A stretch of DNA of 64,000 bases from Elephas maximus indicus. Taxonomy: Eukaryota > Chordata > Mammalia > Proboscidea > Elephantidae. The position numbers and the translations under genes are program-made. The notes beneath the pieces are model-generated. The model was given only the letters and a program-made list of their open reading frames with translations, did not search any database and was not told the origin of the DNA. The DNA lies in contig NC_064843.1 in NCBI RefSeq assembly GCF_024166365.1, forward strand, positions 61,094,532 through 61,158,531. Reading direction: 5' to 3'. Below are positions 20,776 to 32,700 of the stretch, in pieces (the first letter of the stretch is position 1; every line of letters starts with the position of its first letter).

Positions 20776-23700
20776 TCAGGATTCACTCTCATCAACGTCC
20801 TTATCTGGGTCTTGCTCAGTGGCCTCCTTCTCCTGTTGCTGCTTCTTCCAGAGTTTGGCCATAGCCAGGAGCTTGAGGTTGGGCTGGTTAGCGGCATCTT
20901 CTGGAAAGATGTAGTCGTAGTATTCTTCCCAGCCTGCATCAGACTACAGAAAAAAAGCAATTAAAAGATACGCTACATGTGGCTGAAACACCCACATTTT
21001 GGTTAAAACAGAGGGAATTTTCACTGGGAAGCTCAAAAGAGTTCAAATTCAACTTTTCTTCATTTTAAAAACAATATCGAAGTTCACAGAAAGAACAAGG
21101 GCTGAACCTGAAAGACTGGGAGGGAAAATGTAACTGTCAGATTGGTATTTGCAATTATAGCTCACTGAGAAAACTGTAGAAATCTAATAAAGCATAGTTC
21201 CTCCTGGAGTCAGTCGACCAAGCAGCAGCTATTCAGTGCCTGCCTACAACTCCACCTTGCAGTCTTCTGGTTACAATTTTAAATGACTTTTTAAGGTGTA
21301 CCTAGTATTTACCTGGTAGCCAAAGCCATAAACCTGTATGTTACCGTTCGGACTTCCTGCCCTCACAGCCCGCCTCCATTCACTCCACCTCCCAAACACT
21401 CTCTCCCTGAGGCCCTGCCCTGCCTCCAGCCTCTCATCGCCGGCCTCGTTTACAACAGCCTCTGACTGGTCTGCTTGTCTCCAATAGAAGCCCCTCTGGT
21501 CCGCCGGTAGGAGATGGCAGAGATGTCGCCAAAAGATGAGCCAGTAATGCCACTTTGTGTGTGAAAGCCTTCCATGACTCCCACCAACCTTCCTGATATG
21601 GCCTACAAAGCCTTCTGGGTCCTGGCTCCTACTGAAAGTTCCGTTTCCTTTCACAGCACCCTGACTTCCTGCTTAACGTTACTACACTTTGCCTAGTTTC
21701 AGAAATCAATCACCAGCCCCCTCCCGCTCCCCAACTCTGGCTGGACTATATGCCCCACTGTGTCTGTTGTAACCAGATGGAAACTGTCTCCTACTCCAGG
21801 CTGTCTGCTCTCATCCTAAGATTGTACATATGCCACTTAAAAGTACAATTTCCAAGTCAGGTGTGTTTTCTAGTCATTTGCCGTGAGAGTAACAGCTCCG
21901 GGGGCTTAGTTCTTACCCCATCATCAGCCTGGACCTTTCTCCTCTTCTTGACTTTCTCTGGCATGAGTTTGTCCACTCTCTCCTTATCAGATATGGTTCC
22001 AAACTCATCTTCAAAGCTTCGCCAAGATTCCAGCAACATGAGTCTCTCCTCCTTCTCTTCACAGTTTCGCATGGTTTTGTTAGCCTCTTCATAAATTTGT
22101 CTGCACTTAGCCAAACTTCCTTCTTTCCCTGACGACAACTCAAACTGAGCAAAACTGATCCATACCTTGGAAAACAAAGTTATTATAGAATCAAATTAGC
22201 TATGTCATCCAGAAGTTAATAATTTAGTAATAATAAAGCTAATTTCTAGTTAATGACATCTGAACACACTAATGTGTTCATATCTAGTATTCCATAAAAC
22301 ATACGAACAGTTTCTATTTAGAGATATCTGAAATAGTCTTAAAATTCTGACGAGAGTTTATCTCCCACCCCCCCAATCACGTGATATCCAACTTATAAGA
22401 AGTATAAACACTGACCTCGTGTAATCTTAATATCCGAAGTCCTCTGAGACTCACAGCTTCTCAAGTTTAAAAGAAGTTATTTTAAATTAATTAAAAAAAA
22501 ATACAGAAATACAGTATTTTCATTGTCTGAAGTCCTCTGATTCTAGCAACACCAAAAGAAAACGTACAAAGCACAGAATACCTTGACGTGCTGTGTTCGC
22601 TGAAGCAATCGTCGGTAAAGATTTCGGGTTCTTTCAGTTTCTTCCTGCTCAATTTCAAAATCAATATACGATTTCCAAAGCACCTAAGAAAGATACCGTT
22701 AATAGGTTAGCGCTGATATTTAGAAAGCAAGGTGCCCCCATTCAAAAAACATCTTGCCTACCAATCTAACCTGAACCCAGGAATCTAGGTTTGTTTTTTT
22801 TTTTAACAATGCTTTATTGTGTTTTCGGTGAAGGTTTACACAGCATTTTAGGTTTCCATTCAACAATTTGTACACAAATTGTTTAGTGACATCGGTTACA
22901 TTCTTCATAACGCATGTTCTGGTTGTTCTGTTTTCATTCATGTAATTTCCCTGCCCCCTTATCTTCTCAGTTTTAAAGTAACCTAGTGGTCTCTATAGAT
23001 GATTTTTTAAAGGACAGGAATCTAGAATGTTTACCAAACAGCTAAAGAACAAATAGCATGTGGATAAAATAAATAGTACCAGTATTTACAGGCTGGACCA
23101 ATCTTGGCTAGAACTCTAGAATACAAGGAAAAAGGCCTTGGATTCATTTTTTTGGGGATTTTCTTGCAGAGTCTTTCAAGTGCTGACTTATCAAGAAGAG
23201 CTTAAAAAAACCTGCCAAGAGTCTCCCAGCCACTTTTTCATGATCCGGGCAGATGCAGTGGAACTCTGAGAACACAGGCCTGGATTAACCAGTATGTACT
23301 GCCCTCACCTCCACTGTAAATCCCTTGTTATTGCTGGAGCTCAACATGCATTCACTGAACAGCTGCCCAGCTGCTAGGTGCAGTCTGTCAGGGCACAAGG
23401 ATGAGTAAAATACGACCCTGACCCCTGGGAGCAGGCAGTCTAGTGGATGAACTGACGGAACTGACGGAACCAGTGATACAAAGAATCCTGCCCTAATGTG
23501 CTCAGGAGGACCCAAACCATTAGGTGCAGGGTCGTATTAGCACAAGATTAACAAAACGGCTGGGCTGGATTCCTTGGCTCCTGAGAGATTCAAATTGGTC
23601 CTAGATACCACCTTGTGGCTCAAGCTGAAATACTGATGGGATGACTCCAAGCTGTGGCCAGGACTTCAGCCAGCAGCCGCGCTAACACCAGAAACATCCT

Positions 23701-26700
23701 GATTTAGCTGGAGCTCCTTTTGTTGGCCCAGCCCAGGCCAGACTGTGTCAGGAGAATCTCACCCTCCAACTCCCTTAATCTCTAAGATGGGGTTGCCTGC
23801 TAGCTATTGCCCTGCCTGGCCTTCTCGCCCCCTCAGGAGTAAGGGGGCCAATCACCCATTACACGTATCCCAATTCACCCTGGGTGTCACACTGGGGACT
23901 TACTGTCAGCAGGTGTTGGACTGGAGCCCTGGTGGAGCAGTGATTAAGAAAGAGCTCAGCTGCGAACTAAAAGGCCGGCAGTTAGAATCCACTAGCCGTT
24001 CTTTGGAAACCCTATGGGGCATTTCTTCTCTATCCTGTAGGGTCGCTATGAGTCAAAATCAACTTGATGGCAAGGGGTTCGGTTTTGTTTGGGTTGGTTA
24101 TCAGACTGAAGGGCTGATACCCCTCCCCCACCTTTCTATCCTAAAAACAGAAAGTCCTCCTGTGGGTAGAAAAGACTGGAGGTTAGTTAAAAAAAAAAAG
24201 AAAAATTTTTTTTTTGGAGGTTAGTTAGCTGGTCTTTATATTCTAAAATGCACACAGTTAGATAATGCACACAGAGTTAGACAGCCATCAAGATAATATG
24301 AGAGAAGCTTCTAGAGCGAAGTTATATCCAGCTTGAGACCCTCACCTCTGGCATGTCCAGGCGAGGCTGGCTGATGGCTAGCTCATAGATGGCCCGGGCT
24401 CGCTCGATGTCCCCAAGGATCGCCTCTAACTCTGCAAATTTAATCCAAGAGGTACAATTCTCAGGTCCAAACTCCAGGAACTTTTCATAAAGCTTCCGGC
24501 ATCTGTCAAATTCTCGAAGCTGTAACTCCAATTCTATGTAGCCTTTAAATAATTTGTTCTTTGGACATTTGCCTATGGAAGTTCCCTGGAAAATAAAATG
24601 ATCAAACCACTGTGATACCTTAGTGGGTTCAACTTGTGCCCAGACATTGTCCATCTGCCCTAGTGGCGGGCTGTTGCTGAGGAAGTCCCTGTATACATGG
24701 CTGTTCCTTCCTTGTCATACCCCACACTGTTCACGCTGGTTCCTGACACTCAGCTGACAAGAGAGCCTGTGCTCACTGTTATCTGCTTAGCAAGGGGCAG
24801 CATTCCACAAGGGTTGGGACAACTTTTTGGATTATACTTCAAATAACTCAGGATATCTTAGGGAATATGGATGTCAGATGTATAAAACCTCTTATAAGTA
24901 ACTAAAAACGAAGCCTCCTTGCTGCCCATTGTTGTTGTGTGCCACTGAGTCGATTCTGACTCATAGCGACCCCACATGACAGAGCAAAACTGCCCGAAGG
25001 GTCTCCTAGGTTGTAATCTTTACTGGATCAGATTGCCAGGTCTTTTCTCCCGAGGAGCCTCAGGTAGGTTCCAACAGACAGTCTTCCAGGTGGCAGCCAA
25101 GCATTTAACCATTGCGCCACCAGGGCTCTTTGCTGCCCAGAGCCGGGTGCAAGTAGCTTATCAGCGTAAAGCACAGAACCTGATCTTATTAAAGAATTTT
25201 AGAACAACTGTTGAGAAGTACATTATAAAAAAATAAAAGAGGTGCATTTAACACAACAGTAATTTTGCACAGAATACAACTACTAATTCTAGTTTTAAAA
25301 AAGGTCTGGCAACTGGTGGCTACAGAAGTTTCCTGTGAGGTAGAATGTTCATCTGTCCCACCCAGTAAGGACAATTTAAAGTATGACCATCTGATTTTTA
25401 TTCAAAGGCTATGTGTTTTCTAACATGTATGGGCTACAGAGGCATGACATCTCTGCTGCTTTTTTGACAGGAATTGTATGGCCTGTCAGCACTGACATTT
25501 TCTTCCCCACAGAACTGACTGATGCTTCTGGTCCTTTACTCACCAAAGCTCTTCGGGCAAATGGTAAATTTTTCTGTCTTATTTCAAACTGTGCATAGAG
25601 CAACCACATCTTGGCAAATGTGAACTAGAAAACAAAAGCACAAAAACATTTAGCTTAAGAAACATTTAGCTTTAGTTAATTTAAATTAACTAAAGGCCAC
25701 TGACAGTTTCCCCTACAACTTCAGAGCTAGGAAGGATTTATTTTGCTTTTTTACAAGCAAAGATGACTATACTTCATCAAAGTTAGAAACAAACAAGCCA
25801 CCATGACCTAGAAGCTTTACTGCACTTCATGACACGGCAAGATGCCACTGCAGCCCCCATGGCCACAGGCTTTGTTCTCGGCTGTTAGTGAGCTGAATGT
25901 CCCACTGCTCATCTAGAAGGTAACTCAGTATTTTTACAGAAGAAAAAATACTTTGTATCTCATGCTGGGAAATGCTCAGAGATAGCCTCTCAGACACAGA
26001 CAGAAAATGCAGGTGTTCACTCCTGCGTGGGCACACGCCTGTTGGCTGACAGACACCTGGTCGTTCGTCCCCCACATGCCACGTGCTCTCTGCCTGTGGG
26101 TCTTCCTCCTTTGGCTCAGTTTACTAAATTACCCTTGTTCCTCTGACTTTCACATGTCATCTGTCCTACTCGTTTGTTACTTTACACATGTCCTCTCAAC
26201 TGGACGGTGAGCTCTTTTTGGCAGCAAAGAGAATTTTTTTTTTTTTAATAATTTATTTCTTTTTGTTGAGAACATAACACAGCAGGACATACACCAATTC
26301 GACAACGGAGCATATCTGGTTATTTGTATTTTCCATGGTGCCTAGCACAAAGAAATATTCAATAATAAATATATTTCACTGAATGACTTTATGAGTAACA
26401 GAAGCAGGATTTTGACTGTTCGGAACTAAACACTTTAGAACAAACATACCTTTTTGTGAGGAATTAGTTTCAAAGAGGCTTGATACACTTGTCTTGTCCT
26501 CTCAGGATCCTGTAACAGAAGAAGAAAATTTCACAAATTCTGCTGATACTAATTTTAGAAGTTACTAATTTTACTAATAAAAATGAACACCCCCAATACT
26601 GAACATACTTTCACAAGTTGCTGTTTTCAAGCCCTGTCATTTATGATGAAAAATGTGAACTACCTTCGGCCGTCAAACTTTGGTCTAAGAATCACCAACA

Positions 26701-29700
26701 AAATAGCCATCAAACTCTGAGTGCTTCTTTTAGAAAGGCTTTTTTTTTTTTTGCCTGACAGCAGAAAGAAACAAGAGTGTTTTACATTCTCAGGTCAATA
26801 GCATGAAATTCATCTTTTTCTGTTAATTTACACACTGCCAACCTCTGCAAATGCCACTTGATCTTTACCAGAAGCAAAAATGTACAACCTAGCCATGATC
26901 CCCATTTATGAGGAAACTATACATAATTACACTAAGGGCTGGATCACTGTGTCCTTCAGGTTCCAACCAAGTGACATCTCATTATGCCTCAAAGAGGCTA
27001 AAAAGCAAACAAGCAACCATACTCTGAAACATTACAGAGTGAATATACAACCGTATGGCTGAACAGAGGTCCACTGACATTTAACACTAATTGCCTTTGT
27101 TTCAAGGATTATAAGTTTTAGTTACTCTCTACAACAGCAGAGTTATAAGCACAGGATTGAGGAAGCCATTCACGGCTGGTACGTGTTTCCGTTTTTCACC
27201 TTTGCCTCCAGCTCTTCATAGAGTGCATAGTTGACCCAGAGATAGATATAGCGCTTCCAGTGCCTCTTCTCCTGAATTGGCGGCACATTGGCAATGGCTC
27301 TTTCATAGACTTCTCGCACGGTTTCGGCTTCTGCATCACTTTCTACCAAGCGTAAATAATCAAACCATGCATCGTAATTGTGTGGATTGGCCTAGAAAGA
27401 AAACCAGCTTAATACTTGAAAACGAAAACAAGAGCTACCCTTGCTAGGCCATGTGAGCCCAAGGGGGCACTCAACTGACTTTCTACATTACAGCAGCTTT
27501 TTTTGGATTTCACATGATCTCAATTTTTAAATGTAATTCATGAGATTTTATAAACAGGAAGGAATAAGGACCATAGCTAGCCAGGTATCCCACAGCATGC
27601 CCCCTTTCATCTGCAGCTGCCACTCCCAAGATAACTACTAAACAATTAGGTGTCTGTTCTTATAAATATATTTCTACATGTGGCTACATATAATTATGTG
27701 CACATTTAAAATTACAGTGGGATTATACCATGGTTGCAATTGTGAAACGTACCTCTTCATCAGCAGTCATTTCTCTTGAACACATCTTGCTGACCTACCA
27801 CCTCATTTAACCCTGGAGTTAGTTCTGAGTTTGGAGATCTCTTAATTCATTTGACTAAGCAGAAGTATTTAACACCACATAGACCAGTAAAGAAAAATGC
27901 TTCTATCTTAGAATTTGGATCAAAACAGCACATTACAGATAAGAAGCTGAGAATGGAAGCCTATCTATAACACATCTTTCCTTCAAGCAGTTAAGATAAA
28001 AAGTGATGTGGAAAAACATGTTTTTTTGGATCTATCTTCTTTCAAAAATTAGCTAAAATGGATCCGGAATTTCTTTTGCTCAAGTTCTACAGCACACTGT
28101 CTGCAATCAACAACCTGCTTTTCAAAATGTGGGTGCCAGAGCAAAGCCACATGCTGTCTGCTTTCCATTCTATCAGCTCGTCTACCCCACCTGGTGAACA
28201 GCTGCTGGTTTACTGCAGCCCTATCAGCTGTGTCATCACTGCGGTCCTAACACCACCCATTTTACTATAGCTAGTATTACTTTTAGTACTATTTAGCACA
28301 CCTCAGTTATCTGCAGTTAGCCTTCTCCACCAGCACGCACCTTCACTTCTTCTTCATACTGGAATCTCCGTTTGCTCACAATGATATCTTCAATACCCCG
28401 CCTATCACCAAACTTCTTCTCAAAGATGGTATAATTTTTAAAGAGTTCCTGGGCCTCTTGTTTTGAAATCCTGTCCAAGGCGTACTTGTAGATCACTCGT
28501 ACCCTTTCAAACTGAAAACAGAAAGGACGGTTACCTTCTAAAACACAGTATTCTAATTCTAGTCACAACTTGCTGAGCAAGTGTAACATGAAATACATAT
28601 TTTTATTATACTTTAGATGAAGGTTTACAGAACTAGTTTCTAATTAAACAATACACATATTGTTTTATGACGCTGGTTAACAACCCCATGAGATGTCAAC
28701 ACTTTCCCTTCTCGACCCTGGGTTCCTTATTACGAGCTTTCCTGTCCACTCCTGCCTTCTAGTCCTTGCCCCTGGGCTGGTGTGCCCCTTAGTCTCATTT
28801 TGTTTTATGGGCCTAATTTTTGGCTGAGGGGTAAACCTCAGGAGTGACTTCATTACTGAGCTAAAAGGGTGTCCAGGGGGCCATACTCGTAGGGTTCCTC
28901 CAATCTCTGTCAGGCCAGTAAGTCTGGTCTTTTTTTGTGAGTTAGAATTTTCTTCTACTTTTTTCTCCAGCTCTGTCTGGGATCCTGTATTGTGATCCCT
29001 GTCAGAGCAGTTGGGGGTGGTAGCCAGGAACCGTCAGGCTGTACTGGACTCAGTCTGGTGGAGGCTGTGGTAGATGTGGTCCATTAGTCCTTTGGACTAA
29101 TCTTTCCCTTTTATGTTTTTTTTTTCATTCTTCCTTGCTCCCGAAGGGGTGAGACCAGTGGAGTATCTTAGATGGCCGCTTACAGGCTTTTAAGACCCCA
29201 GACGCTACTCATGAAAGAAGAATGTAGAACATTTTCTTTATAAACCATGTTATGCCAATTCAGTTAGATGTTCTCTGAGACCATGGTCCCCGCAGCCCTC
29301 AGCCTAGCAATTTGGTCCCTCATGGAGTTTGGATGTGTCTATGGAGCTTCCATGACCTTGTCTTATACAAGTTATGCTGGCTTCGCCAGTATTGTGTACT
29401 GTCTTAATTCACCAGAGTTACCACTCATCTATTGTATGACATGAAATCCTAACTCTAAGTTGTATTTGGAAGAGAGGCCTGAAAATCAGTCAATGAAAGT
29501 CCTATGGTTCACGATGGTCCAATCTGCACCCAAACATGGGAATGGTGCAGGACTGGGCTGCATTTCATTCAGCTGTGCACGGGACTCAGTGACTCGTGGA
29601 GCTGAGAGATCTGTCCTGCACTGTAGGGAGGTTTCGCCTACGTGCTTCCTGATCCTGATCCTGGGTTGTACTTCCTTAACAAACCATTCAACTGGAAGAT

Positions 29701-32700
29701 AGTCTGAGTTCTGGGAGGCCACTGCAATGGATCATTAAGCCCAGCAGAGACGCAGAGGGTACCGTGGGAGGGACGGCTGGTGTCAGAACTGCAGAGACGC
29801 AGAGGATACCGTGGGAGGGACGGCTGGTGTCAGAACTGCAGAGACGCAGAGGGTGCCGTGGGAGGGACGGCTGGTGTCAGAACTGCAGCGGGTGCCATGG
29901 GAGGGATGGCTGGTGTCAGAACTGCAGCGGGTGCCGTGGGAGGGACGGCTGGTGTCTGAACTGCAGAGATGCAAAGGGTGCTGTGGGAGGTATGGCTGGT
30001 GTCAGAACTGCAGAGACGCAGAGGGTACCGTGGGAGGGACGGCTGGTGTCAGAACTGCAGAGGGTGCTGTGGGAGGGACGGCTGGTGTCTTAACTGCAGA
30101 GACGCAGAGGGTGCTGTGGGAGGGAGGCTGGTGTCAGAACTGCAGAGACGCAGAGAGTGCCGTGGGAGGGATGGCTGGTGTGAGAACTACAGAGACGCAG
30201 AGGGTGCCGTGGGAGGGATGGCTAGTTTCAGACCTACAGAGGGTGCTGTGGGAGGGACGGCTGGTATCAGAACTGCAGAGACGCAGAGGATGCCGTGGGA
30301 GGGCTGGCTGGTGTCAGAACTGCAGAGACGCAGAGGGTGCCGTGGGAGGGATGGCTAGTTTCAGACCTACAGAGGGTGCCGTGGGAGGGACGGCTGGTGT
30401 CAGAACTGCAGAGACGCAGAGGGTGCCGTGGGAGGGATGGCTGGTGTTAGAACTGCAGAGGGTGCCATAGGAGGGATGGCTGGTGTCTGAACTGCAGAGA
30501 TGCAGAGGGTGCTGTGGGAGGGATGGCTGGTGTCAGAACTGCAGAGACGCAGAGGGTACTGTGGGAGGGACGGCTGGTGTCAGAACTGCAGAGATGCAGA
30601 GGGTGCCGTGGGAGAGATGGCTGATGTCAGAACTGCAGAGGGTGCCTGGGAGGGACGGCTGGTTTCTGAACTGCAGAGATGCAGAGGGTGCTGTGGGAGG
30701 GATGGCTGGTCTCAGAACTGCAAAGGGTGCTGTGGGAGGGACGGCTGGTGTCAGAACTGGTAAAAAGGGCAGGAGGGTGGAGGTGTGTCTGACCTCCACC
30801 TCACGGCAATCATCCTTGGGCTGATCCTGGTCATTATCCCCCTGAAGTTACAGGTTCTGATACTACTACTTCTACTTCTCCCACTCTTTTACAACCCTGC
30901 ATCCAGACCTCAGCCTACCTCTCTAACTCTGTACTGTCTGAGCAACTTTAAGGGATCATTTTCCATCTATACTATGAAAGAAAAGAACTGACTTATTTGT
31001 GGGGCAATCTCTGCTTTCATTTCAAATTCTGTGCTCTATTCTGAGGGCTTTGGGGTTTTTCGTTTCCCTGGTTTATTACCTGTAAAGCCCTTTAATAAAG
31101 ATGCCAAATAACTAACTCTCAGCTTATACACAGTCAGATTTGAAGGCCTAACTTCTGGACGAAGCACAATAAAACTAAGAGTTACACAGAATCTGTAATC
31201 ACTCAGCTCCCAGTCTGAGGCACAGCCAGGAGTTCATGCTGGTTTCTCTGAGGAACTATATGTTCTGTATTTAAAGGCATTTTTTTCTGAGGATAAGTAA
31301 GAAAAAATGGAAATAAACTCACTGCTCACAAGTACTCTTTCCTAAGCTGTTCTGCAACATAACGGAGTTCTGTAAGGGTACTTACTTCTTTCTGATTTTC
31401 CTCAAATTTGGCAAAGGCCACATAAAGATGTTCATCCATGTGCTCATCTCCAAAGAACTCGACAGCTCTCTCGTACACTTTCCGTGCGTGGGCGAAATAA
31501 CCATGCTTTTCTTCAAAGCGGGCATACTTGATCCAGTTCTTAACATCAGGGTGTACAAGGACAAGTGCAGAGGAATTAAGGAAACACTGGAATCCTGGGC
31601 AGGTAGCTTAAAACCAACTAGACCAACCAACCAACAAAACCTCAACAATGCACACTGCAACTATGGGAGAGAAGTTACATCACAGACATGAAGACGAGGA
31701 ACTACTCAGCTGTGACCTCTGTGAGGGCAGGGACTGTCTCGTCCGCCGCCATCTTCCTCCAGCGCTTCTCCAATACATCAGGACTGAGTACGAACAGGAA
31801 CTTGCAGCCAAAGAAAAATCACTAGCCATGTGATGCTGGATGAGTCATTTAAACTGTTTAAATCTCAGTGTTTTCATGTCATCCAATCTCACTGGATTAT
31901 TGCCAGTTTTAATGAGGAAATGAATGTAAACCTCTTAGCAGTTTCATGTCCAAAGAATATGCTCAATAAATGATACCTATTATATTCCCCATGTGTCTGT
32001 CAGTTTTTCATACTGTGGGGGCCTGACCCAAGCCATGGTGTTTTCAATCACCTCATATGCATGTGAACGCTGGACAATGAATAAGGAAGACTGAAGAAGA
32101 ACTGACACTTTTGAATTGTGGTGCTGGTGAAGAATATTGAATATACCATGGACTGCCAAAAGAAGGAACAAATCTGTCTTCGAAGAAGTATAACCAGAAT
32201 GCTCCTTAGAAGTAAGGATAGCAAGAGACTTCATCTCACATACTTTGGACATGTTATCAGGAGGTACCAGTCCCTGGAGAAGGACATCATGCTTGGTAAA
32301 GTAGAGGGTCAGTGAAAAAGAGGAAGACCCTCAAGGAGATGGACTGACACAGTGGCTACAACAATGGGCTCAAGCATAATAATTGTGAGGATGGCGCAGG
32401 ACCAGGTAATGTTTCCTTCTGTTGTACACAGGGTCGCTATGTGTTGGAACCAACTCGACAGTAGCTAACAACAAGAGCACAGGCTCTGAAGTTGCTCTGC
32501 AAATCCCACCACCATCGATCACTACCTGTTAGACCTGGGCAAGCTGCTCAATCCTGTGTGCTTCAGCTCCCTCAACCATAGTTCCCACAGCACAGGGTTG
32601 TCCAGAAGACTGAACAACTTTAATGCTTGTAAAGTACTTAAATGCCAGACACACAGCAAGGATTACAGAAGCTTTTGTTAAACTATTAACACTAAAGTGA

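Noticed and set aside
29764-30824. A 219-codon frame rich in Gly, Arg and Trp
   Set aside because: It is the translation of the 39/47-bp minisatellite. Several frames are equally open.
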